Shown here in pieces: positions 8,526 to 17,305 of a DNA stretch of 64,000 bases. A model generated the notes under the pieces. The model had not been told where the DNA came from. It saw only the letters and a program-made list of their open reading frames with translations, and did not search any database. The DNA is from Pseudomonas putida (lineage in GTDB: Bacteria > Pseudomonadota > Gammaproteobacteria > Pseudomonadales > Pseudomonadaceae), in assembly GCF_005080685.1 (NCBI RefSeq), contig NZ_CP039371.1, positions 4,898,001 through 4,962,000 of the forward strand, read 5' to 3'. The translations under genes and the position numbers were made by a program. Every line of letters begins with the position of its first letter. Position 1 is the first letter of the stretch.

Positions 8526-9485
8526 ATGTCCAATTCCTCCGTTATCAGCGCCCTGGTGCATACCCTGCGCTACGAGGCCGATGGCATCATCAGCGTCGAG
8601 CTGCGCCCGTGGGGCGATACCGTGTTCGCGCCGTTCGAGGCGGGCGCGCATATCGACCTGCACCTGCCCAACGGCCTGGTGCGCAGCTACTCGTTGCTCA
8701 ATGCGCCCAGCGAACAGGGGCGCTACGTGGTCGGCATCCTGCGTGACCGCGCCAGCCGCGGCGGCTCGCGCTATGTGCACGAGCAGTTGCGGGTGGGCAT
8801 GGAGCTGAGGATTTCCCAGCCTCGCAACAACTTCGCCCTCGACACCCACGCCAGTCATAGCGTGCTGGTGGCCGGCGGGATTGGCATCACGCCGATCTTC
8901 TGCATGTTCAACCGGCTGCTGGCGCTGGGTCGCTCGGCCGAGCTGATCTACTGCGCGCGCTCGCGGCGGGAGGCGGCGTTGCTGGAGCCGCTCGCCGCGC
9001 ACGGGGCGAAGGTGATCTACCACTTCAACGATGAGAAAGACGGGTTCCCGGACCTGGCCAAGTATCTGGCGGGGCGCTCGGTCGATAGCCACTTCTACTG
9101 TTGCGGGCCGACACCGATGCTCGACGCGTTCGAGCAGACGTGCGAGCAACTGGGCTATGCCCATGCGCATATCGAGCGCTTCAGCGCGGTGGAAGTGGAG
9201 GCTTCGCAGGATGCCCAGGCGAGCTATAGCGTCGAGCTGAGCAAGTCGGGCAAGACGCTTAGCGTCGAGCCTGGGTTGAACCTGCTGGACGTGCTGCTCG
9301 AGGCGGGTTGCGACATCGACTACAGCTGCCGCGAGGGCGTCTGCGGTTCGTGCGAGACGCGTGTGCTCGAAGGCGACATCGATCACCGCGACGGAGTACT
9401 GACCAAGGCCGAGCGCGCGGCCAATGGCTCGATGATGGTGTGTGTGTCCGGGTGCAAGAGCAAGCGCCTGGTGCTCGACCTTTGA
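8526..9485 (+). CDS. PDR/VanB-type oxygenase reductase (FMN, NAD, [2Fe-2S])
   Basis: A 319-aa three-domain reductase. It has an N-terminal flavin-binding barrel with RSYSLLNAPS (about 55-64), a NAD-binding domain with VAGGIGITPIFCM, and a C-terminal plant-type ferredoxin domain with CREGVCGSC and a fourth Cys in MMVCVSGC. This is the phthalate dioxygenase reductase/VanB order. It passes electrons from NADH to the Rieske oxygenase encoded directly upstream. The ATG at 8526 begins 8 bases after the oxygenase stop; the same frame stays open upstream inside the oxygenase gene, but only this start fits the domain layout. Confidence 0.9.
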   Translation: MSNSSVISALVHTLRYEADGIISVELRPWGDTVFAPFEAGAHIDLHLPNGLVRSYSLLNAPSEQGRYVVGILRDRASRGGSRYVHEQLRVGMELRISQPRNNFALDTHASHSVLVAGGIGITPIFCMFNRLLALGRSAELIYCARSRREAALLEPLAAHGAKVIYHFNDEKDGFPDLAKYLAGRSVDSHFYCCGPTPMLDAFEQTCEQLGYAHAHIERFSAVEVEASQDAQASYSVELSKSGKTLSVEPGLNLLDVLLEAGCDIDYSCREGVCGSCETRVLEGDIDHRDGVLTKAERAANGSMMVCVSGCKSKRLVLDL

Positions 9486-9492
9486 ATCGGTG

Positions 9493-9590
9493 CCGGCCCC
9501 TTCGCGGGACAAGCCCGCTCCCACAGGTTAGTCACGATAGCTGATACCTGTGCTGTACCTGTGGGAGCGGGCTTGTCCCGCGAAGAGGCC
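9493..9590. repeat. REP pair, GCGGG-type
   Basis: Two inverted copies (9493-9528 and 9557-9590) of the P. putida-type palindrome with core GCGGGACAAGCCCGC, tails facing inward, separated by about 28 bases. It lies between the reductase stop and the porin gene. Confidence 0.9.
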
Positions 9591-9725
9591 AGCACATCCA
9601 CCCCACAACCAAAATAACAAACCCCAGTCTTTCGCTTTCCACAGCCACTCCCGCTCAACACCCCCGCCCAGGGGTGAGGGATGGCTGTTGCCTGCGAAAA
9701 CTGCTCCAACCTTGCAGGGCACAGC

Positions 9726-10955
9726 ATGAAACGATTTGTGATTTCCCTTGGTATGGTTTTAGGCAGTTGCACCACCTTCGCATCCGAGCCCGGCCCCGCC
9801 GCCCCGGACCAGCCGCCGACGGCCCGCAAGCCGTTCCCGCACATCGCCTGGCGTAGCGACGACGGCCAGAGCAGCCTGGACATCGGCGGCGCGCTGCGGG
9901 TCAACTACCGCGACGAGCACTGGGACACCACCGAGAACAACGGCCGCTTCCTCTTCGATACCTTCCGCCTCGACGTCCAGGCCACGCACCGGCAGTTCTA
10001 CAGCGATGTCGGCTACTGGTTCCAGGACGACGGCAAGCGCTCCATCGACCGCGGCTTCGTCGGCTATCGCTTCGACGAACGCTCCAACCTGCAACTGGGC
10101 GCCCCGTTCAAACCGTTCGGCCTGGAGCCCTACCCACAGTTCGGCTGGAGCTATCACATCCCGTTCTTCATGGGCTATGGCGTCAGCGCCGGCACGGGCC
10201 TGAAATACAGCTACAAGGACAGCGCCTGGGACCTGCAACTGGGCTATTTCCCACGCATGCTGCCGACAGGCATCCGCTACTCACCGGAGGTCGGCCGCTA
10301 CAGCGACCTGGACGACAACGCCGTGGCCTTCACCCAGTCGCGCCAGGACAACGAAAAGCGCCACCAGGTCAACGCCCGGGTCGCCCGCACCTTTACCGGC
10401 GAAGGCTGGAAAACCGAAATCGGCGCCTCGCTGGCGGCCGCCGACCTGTACAACGCCACCACCCATGACGATGGCGACTACTGGGCTGGCGGCATCCATG
10501 CGCTGCTGAGCAGCGGCCCGTGGACCGTGACCGGCCAGGCCATCCGCTATGAATACGATCCGAAGAACCCGGCAGGCGTGAGCGACGACGCCGTGCTGAT
10601 GGGCGGCAACGGCCTGACCCCGGCCTACCTGATCGCCTCGAAGGCCACCATCGCCGCGCTCAACGTCGGCTACGACATCTACACCCCACGCCTGGGGCAG
10701 TTGAAGAAGGTCAAGTTGTACACCGACTACAGCCGCATGATGAAGGACAAGAGCGGCTGGGACGATTCGCAGATGTTCACGGTGGGCGCGCAGTTCCTGG
10801 CGATGCCGATCATGGCCTGGATCGACCTGACCTGGGCACGCAATGCCAACCCGTTTGGCGGCGCGCAGAACGGTACCGGGTGGACCAGTACCAATTCGGT
10901 GGGGAGCAACGACTGGTACTACCGGACCAATATCAACATCGGCTACTACTTCTGA
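9726..10955 (+). CDS. outer-membrane porin
   Basis: A 409-aa protein with a signal peptide (MKRFVISLGMVLGSCTTFAS), then alternating aromatic-rich beta segments typical of a porin barrel and a terminal Phe (INIGYYF), the usual outer-membrane assembly signal. Segments such as LDIGGALRVNYRD and LQLGAPFKPFGLEPY are typical of pseudomonad substrate-specific porins of the OprO/OprP-like fold; it does not look like OprD. It is the last gene of the catabolic cluster and probably admits the substrate, but a 240-base gap with a REP pair separates it from the reductase, so it may have its own promoter. An upstream in-frame ATG (9681) is rejected because it would bury the signal peptide. Confidence 0.82.
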   Translation: MKRFVISLGMVLGSCTTFASEPGPAAPDQPPTARKPFPHIAWRSDDGQSSLDIGGALRVNYRDEHWDTTENNGRFLFDTFRLDVQATHRQFYSDVGYWFQDDGKRSIDRGFVGYRFDERSNLQLGAPFKPFGLEPYPQFGWSYHIPFFMGYGVSAGTGLKYSYKDSAWDLQLGYFPRMLPTGIRYSPEVGRYSDLDDNAVAFTQSRQDNEKRHQVNARVARTFTGEGWKTEIGASLAAADLYNATTHDDGDYWAGGIHALLSSGPWTVTGQAIRYEYDPKNPAGVSDDAVLMGGNGLTPAYLIASKATIAALNVGYDIYTPRLGQLKKVKLYTDYSRMMKDKSGWDDSQMFTVGAQFLAMPIMAWIDLTWARNANPFGGAQNGTGWTSTNSVGSNDWYYRTNINIGYYF

Positions 10956-10974
10956 GAAGCGGGCCGATCCATAA

Positions 10975-11054
10975 GGCCTCATCGCCGGCAAGCCGGCTCC
11001 TACACGGATGGCATCGCGCACTTTCGTAGGAGCCGGCTTGCCGGCGATGGGGCC
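10975..11054. repeat. REP pair, GCCGGC-type
   Basis: Two inverted copies (10975-11004 and 11026-11054) of a second palindrome family, core ATCGCCGGCAAGCCGGCTCC, just after the porin gene. Possibly acts as a transcript end. Confidence 0.88.
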
Positions 11055-11115
11055 GCTACAGACAACCACGGCAAAGCCGACTACGATAGCCCGCCCCAAC
11101 AGCCGAACTGCGAAC

Positions 11116-11574
11116 ATGCCCTGCGACCACAAGATCGTCCTCTGGCGCCTGCAACAAGACGCCCAGGGCTACCCGCCCGCCTCGGTCGAAGGCCTGTGGG
11201 CCAAGCACACCGAAGCCGGTTTTCAGGTCGACAGCATCCCGTTCTATGCCTATGGCATCGCTCCCGGCGACACCATCGAGGTGTTCGAGGACGATGAGCA
11301 GTTGTGGTTCGAAAGCCTGCGCTGCAGTGGCGGAGCCTCGGTGTTCCGGATCCTGGTCAAGGCCCCCCACACCCTCGACCAGGTGCGTGCGGCCATCGAA
11401 GAGTTCGGCTGCCCCTGCCAGGCAGAGCCTGCGGTGAAGATGCTTGCCGTCGAGGTCCCGCCGTCGCGCACCCTCGATACCCTGCTCTACTACCTCCTGA
11501 CCCAGCGCGAAGCGGGCAGCCTGGACTTCGAGGAAGGCGTGTTGCGCCACGCCATCCCCGAAGAGTTCCACTAG
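11116..11574 (+). CDS. DUF4265-like cytosolic protein
   Basis: A 152-aa soluble protein starting MPCDHKIVLWRL. It has a conserved-looking core (IPFYAYGIAPGDTIEVFEDD, then GGASVFRILVK and DTLLYYLLTQREAGSLDFEEG) that I associate with the DUF4265 family, of unknown function. It has no signal peptide, membrane segment or catalytic motif that I recognise. The ATG at 11116 is preferred over upstream in-frame starts because the frame further 5' runs through the REP pair. The convergent EamA gene ends 5 bases away, so the two genes share their 3' boundary. Confidence 0.7.
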   Translation: MPCDHKIVLWRLQQDAQGYPPASVEGLWAKHTEAGFQVDSIPFYAYGIAPGDTIEVFEDDEQLWFESLRCSGGASVFRILVKAPHTLDQVRAAIEEFGCPCQAEPAVKMLAVEVPPSRTLDTLLYYLLTQREAGSLDFEEGVLRHAIPEEFH

Positions 11575-11578
11575 GGCC

Positions 11579-12460
11579 TCAAGCCTCGGCCAGCCGCGCC
11601 GCAGGCTTGCGGAACACGAACAACAAGCCGACCACGATCAGGCCCATCCCCAGCAGGCTGAGCGGTGCCAGCCGGTTGCCGAAGATCAGCAGGTCCATCA
11701 CTGCGGTCACCGCCGGCACCAGGTAGAACAGGCTGGTGACGTTGACCAGGTTGCCCCGAGCGATCAGCCGATACAGCAGCAGGGTCGCCAGCAGCGAGAC
11801 CACCAGCCCCATCCACAGCAGCGCGGCGACGAAGCTCCCGCTCCACTCGACGTGCAAGGGTTGCAGCGGTGCGAACAGCGCGCACATGGCGAACCCTGCC
11901 AGGTACTGCAACGGCAAGGTGCCCATGGGATTGTCGGTGATGCGTTTCTGCAGGATCGAGCCGAAGGTCATGCTGGCCAGCGCCAGCAGGGCGAACAGCA
12001 TGCCGAGCAGCGACACGCCGCCAAGGTTGATGCCCTGGTAGACCACCATCACCAACCCGCCGAGCCCCAGCCCCAGCCCGAACAGACGGCTCCAGGAGCG
12101 CTGGCGCTCCATCAGCACCACGGTGAGGATCGGTTGCACGCCCATCACCGTGGCCATCACCCCAGGGGTGACATGGGTGTCGAGCGCCAGCAGGTAGAAG
12201 ATCTGATACGCGCCAAGCAGCACGCAACCGGTACCCAGGGCCCGCAGTACCGCGCCGCGGCTACGCGGCCAGCGCAGGCCGAGCAGCGGGCCGATCAGCA
12301 ACAGCCCGGTCAGTGCCAGCGCCGAACGCAGCAGCAGGAAGGCGAAGGGGCTGGCCTGGGCAAGGCCAAGTTTGGAGACGATCGCCCCGCTGCTCCACAG
12401 CAGGACGAACAGGCTGGTCGTGGCCGCCGAGGCCACGGATGCTTTGTTGAAGACAGACAT
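11579..12460 (-). CDS. EamA-family drug/metabolite exporter
   Basis: A 293-aa inner-membrane protein with ten hydrophobic helices arranged as two EamA repeats (first about residues 10-145, second about 150-285), the standard DMT layout. Family members export amino acids, other metabolites or drugs; the substrate cannot be read here. The start at 12460 is preferred over an in-frame ATG at 12493 because AGGTGG lies 8 bases upstream. Between this start and the next gene lies a possible Val-rich leader peptide (12579-12689), which would fit control of an exporter by amino-acid supply; this is a hypothesis. Confidence 0.85.
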   Translation of the reverse strand: MSVFNKASVASAATTSLFVLLWSSGAIVSKLGLAQASPFAFLLLRSALALTGLLLIGPLLGLRWPRSRGAVLRALGTGCVLLGAYQIFYLLALDTHVTPGVMATVMGVQPILTVVLMERQRSWSRLFGLGLGLGGLVMVVYQGINLGGVSLLGMLFALLALASMTFGSILQKRITDNPMGTLPLQYLAGFAMCALFAPLQPLHVEWSGSFVAALLWMGLVVSLLATLLLYRLIARGNLVNVTSLFYLVPAVTAVMDLLIFGNRLAPLSLLGMGLIVVGLLFVFRKPAARLAEA

Positions 12461-12578
12461 GTATTGCCACCTGGTATTAGGCGAATGAGCCAAACGGCGG
12501 GCGCAAGCTTCAGCGAGGGAAGGTGCCGACCGTATTCAGTAGGTTTTGCGTAGGTGGAAGGATGCGGCGTGACGCCGA

Positions 12579-12689
12579 TCAGCCCAGCACGACCACGCAA
12601 GGAGGCGGAGCTACGCCGCCTACGACGCCACTGACAGGTGGTGGGTAGTGACTGATCATGACCGGCTGCTGACTGCCACGCACGACCAT
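12579..12689 (-). CDS. possible Val-rich leader peptide upstream of the EamA gene
   Basis: A 36-codon reading frame on the exporter's strand that ends 118 bases before its start. Ten of 36 residues are Val, and it ends CVVVLG before a TGA. Inside the coding sequence AGGCGG...CCGCCT can pair, and just after the stop CGGCGTCACGCCG can pair, the kind of alternative hairpins seen in attenuators. The start has only a weak ribosome site; a second in-frame ATG gives a 26-residue version beginning MISHYPPP. Unproven; it may be chance in a 450-base gap that otherwise holds only a REP pair. Confidence 0.4.
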   Translation of the reverse strand: MVVRGSQQPVMISHYPPPVSGVVGGVAPPPCVVVLG

Positions 12690-12824
12690 GCCCGCAACTG
12701 GCGCGAGGGCAAAGCTTGTGGTGGAAGGAGTGGCGGGCATGATGGAGGACTTTGCAGAGGGAAGTGGTTTGGAATATAGCGGTGAATCTGGGGTTGGGCA
12801 ATAGCCAGCCTTTGCGCTGCCTGA

Positions 12825-12904
12825 CCGGCCTCTTCGCGGGTAAACCCGCTCCTACAGGTACTGTGGGGTACCTGTAGGAGCGGGTTTACCCGCGAAGAGG
12901 CCGG
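12825..12904. repeat. REP pair, GCGGG-type
   Basis: Two inverted copies (12825-12859 and 12869-12904) with core GCGGGTAAACCCGC and only about 9 bases between them; together they could fold into one long hairpin. It sits just after the lpxO stop. Confidence 0.9.
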
Positions 12905-12912
12905 TACTGCAA

Positions 12913-13848
12913 TCAGAACAACCAGCGATACAACAGGAATGCGACCACCACCGCCAGCACCGGCCGCAGAATGCGGTAGGCCTTCGGATTGGCACGCTTG
13001 AACTGCTTCACGCGGGTGCTGATCTTGTTGCTGAAGCGCTTGCTCCAGGCGTACGCCTGGTTGATCCCGCCCACGCGCTCGTCATCGGTGTTCTGCGGCG
13101 CGGTGGCGCGGCCGAGGAAGGCACTGACCTTGCGGTTGATGCGGGTCATCAACGGACTGCTCAGCGGGCGCTCGATGTCGCAGAACAGGATCACCCGGGT
13201 CACGTCGGTTTCGTTCTTCACCCAATGCACGAAGGTTTCGTCGAACATCACATCCTCGCCATCACGCCAGGCGTAGGGCTGACCATCGACGTAGATGCGG
13301 CAAGCGTCGGAGTTCGGCGTCGACAGGCCCAGGTGATAACGCAGGGAGCCGGCGAACGGGTCGCGGTGCGGGTTGAGATGGCTGCCGCCAGGCAGCAGGG
13401 CGAACATCGCGCCCTTGACGTTGGGGATGCTGCTGACCAGTTCGACGGTTTTCGGGCACAGCGCCTCGGCCGAGGGCAGCGGTTTGTCGTACCACTTCAG
13501 GTAGAAGCGCTTCCAGCCCTTCTTGAAGAAGGAGCCGAAGCCCGCATCGTTGTCCTTCTCCGCCGCACGGATGTACCCCTCGTCGAACAGGCGCATGGCC
13601 TCCTCGCGGATCACCTGCCAGTTGTCCTTGAGCACGTCCAGCTCGGGAAAGCGCTGACGGTCCAGGTAGGGCTTGGACGGTACGCCAGAAAACAGGTACA
13701 TCAGGCTGTTATAAGGGGCGAACAGCGCCGAATGGTTGACGAACTGGCGCAATACCGGCAGGCGCGCCTTGCCACGCAGGTGCACGAACAGCACACTGGC
13801 GAAGAACACCAGCAGGACACCCGCCTTGGCGAGGAAGGAAAAGGTCAT
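12913..13848 (-). CDS. lpxO: lipid A hydroxylase LpxO (Asp/Asn beta-hydroxylase family)
   Basis: A 311-aa Fe(II)/2-oxoglutarate dioxygenase. An N-terminal membrane anchor (about residues 5-24) and a C-terminal hydrophobic tail (VLAVVVAFLLYRWLF) flank the cytoplasmic catalytic domain. Iron ligands are visible as HRD in LNPHRDPF and His in DETFVHWV; Arg in TRVILF would bind 2-oxoglutarate. LpxO adds a 2-hydroxyl to the secondary acyl chains of lipid A, as in Salmonella and Pseudomonas. It stands alone, with an AAGGAG ribosome site before the ATG at 13848. Another Asp/Asn hydroxylase substrate is possible, but anchor plus catalytic domain fit LpxO well. Confidence 0.85.
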   Translation of the reverse strand: MTFSFLAKAGVLLVFFASVLFVHLRGKARLPVLRQFVNHSALFAPYNSLMYLFSGVPSKPYLDRQRFPELDVLKDNWQVIREEAMRLFDEGYIRAAEKDNDAGFGSFFKKGWKRFYLKWYDKPLPSAEALCPKTVELVSSIPNVKGAMFALLPGGSHLNPHRDPFAGSLRYHLGLSTPNSDACRIYVDGQPYAWRDGEDVMFDETFVHWVKNETDVTRVILFCDIERPLSSPLMTRINRKVSAFLGRATAPQNTDDERVGGINQAYAWSKRFSNKISTRVKQFKRANPKAYRILRPVLAVVVAFLLYRWLF

Positions 13849-13920
13849 GCAACACTCCTTGGAAAGGAAACAGGCCAGCGCCGCCTGCTTCCAGAAAAAT
13901 CATCCGGCCATCATAAACCC

Positions 13921-13953
13921 ATCCCGCCCCGGTAAAAACAACCTGGGCGGGAT
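13921..13953. terminator. possible hairpin between cysK and lpxO
   Basis: ATCCCGCCC (13921-13929) pairs with GGGCGGGAT (13945-13953) around a 15-base loop, between the cysK stop and the lpxO start. No U-run follows on either strand, so it is only a weak terminator candidate. Confidence 0.3.
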
Positions 13954-14020
13954 CTCACTGATGAAGATTTTGCAATGAACCAGGCCGCCGAATGTTGCGC
14001 CGGATCAGCGGCAGGGCTGT

Positions 14021-14995
14021 TTACTGCTGGTTCTCCTGCTCGCTGAACAGGTCACTGAAGAGCATGCTCGACAGGTAGCGCTCACCGGAGTCGGGCAGGA
14101 TTACGACGATGGTCTTACCTTGCATCTCGGGTTTTTCGGCCAGACGCACCGCCGCTGCCATTGCCGCGCCACAGGAAATCCCGCAGAGGATGCCCTCCTC
14201 CTGCATCAGCCGGATGGCCATGGCCTTGGCCTCGTCATCGGTTACCGTCGCCACCTGGTCGACGATCGACAGGTCAAGGTTTTTCGGGATGAAACCGGCA
14301 CCGATGCCCTGGATCTTGTGCGGGCTGGGGGTCAGTTCCTGGCCGGCCAACGTCTGGGTGATCAGTGGCGAGCTCACCGGCTCCACCGCCACCGACAGGA
14401 TCGGCTTGCCCTGGGTGTGCTTGATGTAGCGCGACACACCGGTGATGGTGCCGCCAGTGCCCACGCCCGCCACCAGCACATCGACCGCGCCGTCGGTGTC
14501 GTTCCAGATTTCCGGGCCGGTGGTCTGCTCGTGGATGGCCGGGTTGGCCGGGTTTTCGAACTGGCCCGGCAGGAAGTACTGCGCAGGGTCCGAGGCAACG
14601 ATCTCGTTGGCCTTCTCGATGGCGCCTTTCATGCCCTTGGCCGGCTCGGTCAGCACCAGTTCGGCGCCCAGTGCCTTGAGCACCTTGCGTCGTTCCAGGC
14701 TCATCGAGGCCGGCATGGTCAGCATCAGCTTGTAGCCGCGTGCGGCCGCGACGAAGGCCAGGCCGATGCCAGTGTTGCCCGAGGTCGGCTCGACGATGGT
14801 CATGCCCGGCTTGAGCCTGCCGCTGCTTTCTGCGTCCCAGACCATGTTCGCGCCGATCCGGCATTTGACCGAATAGCCGGGGTTGCGCCCCTCGATCTTG
14901 GCCAGGATGGTCACCCCACGCGGGGCGATGCGGTTGATCTGCACCAGCGGGGTGTTGCCGATGGAATGGGCGTTGTCTGCGTAGATACGGCTCAT
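14021..14995 (-). CDS. cysK: cysteine synthase A (O-acetylserine sulfhydrylase)
   Basis: A 324-aa PLP enzyme that makes L-cysteine from O-acetyl-L-serine and sulfide. The N-terminal [13 protein letters not shown] is a family signature. The PLP Lys is in [14 protein letters not shown] (about residue 44), the substrate loop is [16 protein letters not shown] and the phosphate-binding GTGGTITG follows. CysK rather than CysM is supported by the SVKCRIG context and length. The start at 14995 has AAGGA seven bases upstream; six more codons to 15013 are possible but lack a site. Monocistronic, with a divergent DUF748 gene. Confidence 0.93.
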   Translation of the reverse strand: MSRIYADNAHSIGNTPLVQINRIAPRGVTILAKIEGRNPGYSVKCRIGANMVWDAESSGRLKPGMTIVEPTSGNTGIGLAFVAAARGYKLMLTMPASMSLERRKVLKALGAELVLTEPAKGMKGAIEKANEIVASDPAQYFLPGQFENPANPAIHEQTTGPEIWNDTDGAVDVLVAGVGTGGTITGVSRYIKHTQGKPILSVAVEPVSSPLITQTLAGQELTPSPHKIQGIGAGFIPKNLDLSIVDQVATVTDDEAKAMAIRLMQEEGILCGISCGAAMAAAVRLAEKPEMQGKTIVVILPDSGERYLSSMLFSDLFSEQENQQ

Positions 14996-15140
14996 GGCAG
15001 GGTCCTTGAACATGAGAAGAAGCAGGGGGAAGACTTCAAGGGTAAGCCCGCCCCCTCACCCCGTAAAGCCCCGTGAAGCCCGTTCGAACTCAGCCGAACG
15101 GGCCGTGGTCAACCGCTCAACCCGTCGTGGAGATGCTCCG

Positions 15141-16214
15141 ATGAAAGCTCGTTATCGCTGGCCACTCGTCGGCCTGGCCAGCCTGATCGTGCTGCTGGTG
15201 GCCCTGCACCTGGCACTGCCCTACCTGGTGCGCGACTACCTGAACGACAAGCTGGCCGACATGGGCGAGTACCGTGGCCAGGTGGCCGATGTCGACCTGG
15301 CCTGGTGGCGCGGCGCCTACCAGATCAACGGCCTGCAGATCGTCAAGACCACCGGCAAGGTGCCGGTGCCGCTGCTCGACGCGCCGTTGATCGACCTGTC
15401 GGTAAGCTGGCACGCCCTGTGGTACGACAAGGCCGTGGTCGCCGAAGTGACCTTCGTGCACCCCGAGCTGAACTTCGTCGATGGCGGCAGCAAGCAGGCT
15501 TCGCAGACCGGTCAGGGCACCGACTGGCGCCAGCAGCTGGAAAAACTGCTGCCCATCACCCTCAACGAAGTGCGCATCGATGACGGCACCCTGACCTTTC
15601 GCAACTTCAACTCCAAGCCGCCGGTCGACCTCAAGGCCACCCAACTGCAGGCGAGCATCCGCAACCTGACCAACGTGCGCGACGAAAAGGGCCGGCGCGA
15701 CGCCAGCTTCGAAGCAACTGCCCTGTTGTTGGGCGACGCCAAGGTCGAGAGCCGCGCGACCTTCGACCCGTTCAGCGACTTCGACGACTTCGAGTTCCGC
15801 CTGCGCGCCACCGGCATCGAGCTGCGCCGGCTCAACGACTTCGCCAGCGCCTACGGCAAGTTCGACTTCAACGCAGGGCACGGTGACGTGGTGATCGAGG
15901 CCCAGGCCGAAAAGGGCCGGCTCAGCGGTTACATCAAGCCGTTGCTGCGCGATGTCGACGTGTTCGACTGGCAGCAGGACGTGAAGGAAAAGGACAAGGG
16001 TTTCTTCCGCTCGGTGTGGGAAGCGCTGGTGGGTGCGACCGAAACGGTGCTGAAAAACCAGCCGAAGAACCAGTTCGCCACCCGGGTGGAACTCAGTGGC
16101 AGTGTGCGCAAGCAGGATATCAGTGCCTTCGAGGCGTTCTTGCAGATATTGCGCAACGGCTTCATCCAGGCGTTCAACGCACGCTATGAGCAGCCAGCGC
16201 CGGATGCCGATTAG
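15141..16214 (+). CDS. DUF748-family membrane-anchored protein
   Basis: A 357-aa protein with one N-terminal membrane anchor (about residues 8-30) and a large periplasmic part built of beta-rich repeats. The DUF748/AsmA-like features are DVDLAWWRGAYQINGLQIVKTTGK and the repeated RIDDGTLTFRNFNSKPPVDL type segment. Relatives are thought to bridge or shuttle lipids across the periplasm, but that is family-level knowledge and not visible here. The ATG at 15141 directly precedes the anchor; an out-of-frame ATG at 15133 stops at once. Divergent from cysK and followed by a good terminator-like hairpin. Confidence 0.75.
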   Translation: MKARYRWPLVGLASLIVLLVALHLALPYLVRDYLNDKLADMGEYRGQVADVDLAWWRGAYQINGLQIVKTTGKVPVPLLDAPLIDLSVSWHALWYDKAVVAEVTFVHPELNFVDGGSKQASQTGQGTDWRQQLEKLLPITLNEVRIDDGTLTFRNFNSKPPVDLKATQLQASIRNLTNVRDEKGRRDASFEATALLLGDAKVESRATFDPFSDFDDFEFRLRATGIELRRLNDFASAYGKFDFNAGHGDVVIEAQAEKGRLSGYIKPLLRDVDVFDWQQDVKEKDKGFFRSVWEALVGATETVLKNQPKNQFATRVELSGSVRKQDISAFEAFLQILRNGFIQAFNARYEQPAPDAD

Positions 16215-16222
16215 ACCCGCGT

Positions 16223-16253
16223 GACCCGGTATTCAGGGTCTGAATGCCGGGTC
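16223..16253 (+). terminator. rho-independent terminator after the DUF748 gene
   Basis: GACCCGG-T-ATTCA (16223-16235) pairs with TGAAT-G-CCGGGTC (16241-16253) around a 5-base loop, followed by TGCGTTTT. It begins 9 bases after the stop codon. Confidence 0.65.
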
Positions 16254-16321
16254 TGCGTTTTCAGCCGTCAAACCCCGCGTTATAGTCGGGGGCAAATCAA
16301 CAAATAAGTTGTCTGTTCTGA

Positions 16322-16420
16322 CCCTTTCGCGGGACAAGCCCGCTCCCACAGCTTTCACCTCGGATTTCTGGAACGGTGATAGACCTGTGGGAGCGGGCTT
16401 GTCCCGCGAAAGGGCCGGCC
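16322..16420. repeat. REP pair, GCGGG-type
   Basis: Inverted copies at 16322-16351 and 16384-16420 with core GCGGGACAAGCCCGC, ending 26 bases before the MoxR start. Confidence 0.9.
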
Positions 16421-16446
16421 CAGACACTCCGCAGAGGAACCTCCCC

Positions 16447-17292
16447 ATGAAGTTCGAAGGCACCCGCGACTACGTCGCCACAGACGATCTGAAACTGGCG
16501 GTCAACGCGGCCATCACCCTCGAACGCCCGCTGCTGGTCAAGGGCGAGCCAGGCACCGGCAAGACCATGCTCGCCGAACAGCTCGCCGCCTCCTTCGGCG
16601 CCCGCCTGATCACCTGGCACATCAAGTCCACCACCAAGGCCCACCAGGGCCTGTACGAATACGATGCGGTGAGCCGCCTGCGCGACTCGCAACTGGGCGT
16701 GGACAAAGTCCACGACGTGCGCAACTACCTGAAGAAGGGCAAGCTGTGGGAAGCCTTCGAGGCCGACGAGCGGGTCATCCTGCTGATCGACGAAATCGAC
16801 AAAGCCGACATCGAGTTCCCCAACGACCTGTTGCAGGAACTCGACAAGATGGAGTTCTACGTCTACGAGATCGACGAGACCATCAAGGCCAAGCAGCGCC
16901 CGATCATCATCATCACCTCCAACAACGAAAAAGAGCTGCCCGACGCCTTCTTGCGCCGCTGTTTCTTCCACTACATCGCCTTCCCCGACCGCGAGACCCT
17001 GCAGCGCATCGTCGACGTGCACTACCCGAACATCAGCGAATCGCTGGTCAGCGAGGCTCTGGACGTGTTCTTCGACGTGCGCAAGGTGCCGGGCCTGAAG
17101 AAAAAGCCCTCCACCTCCGAGCTGGTCGACTGGCTCAAGCTGCTGATGGCCGACAACATCGGCGAAGCCGTGTTGCGTGAACGCGATCCGACCAAGGCCA
17201 TCCCGCCGCTGGCTGGCGCCCTGGTCAAGAACGAGCAGGACGTGCAACTGCTCGAGCGCCTGGCCTTCATGAGCCGGCGCGGCAACCGCTGA
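16447..17292 (+). CDS. MoxR family AAA+ ATPase
   Basis: A 281-aa AAA+ ATPase of the MoxR branch. Walker A is GEPGTGKT (about residues 35-42), Walker B LLIDEIDKAD (about 112-121), sensor 1 the ITSNNEKELPDAFLRR region with its arginine finger, and there is a C-terminal lid. MoxR proteins work with VWA-domain partners as chaperones that insert cofactors or remodel protein complexes. The next gene, 13 bases downstream, encodes such a partner, so the two form a pair. The target complex is unknown; no dehydrogenase gene lies next to them. Confidence 0.88.
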   Translation: MKFEGTRDYVATDDLKLAVNAAITLERPLLVKGEPGTGKTMLAEQLAASFGARLITWHIKSTTKAHQGLYEYDAVSRLRDSQLGVDKVHDVRNYLKKGKLWEAFEADERVILLIDEIDKADIEFPNDLLQELDKMEFYVYEIDETIKAKQRPIIIITSNNEKELPDAFLRRCFFHYIAFPDRETLQRIVDVHYPNISESLVSEALDVFFDVRKVPGLKKKPSTSELVDWLKLLMADNIGEAVLRERDPTKAIPPLAGALVKNEQDVQLLERLAFMSRRGNR

Positions 17293-17305
17293 CAGGAGGC
17301 GGGCC

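Noticed and set aside
9726..10955. OprD-family porin
   Set aside because: Length and segment pattern fit another pseudomonad porin group; I see no OprD-type motifs.
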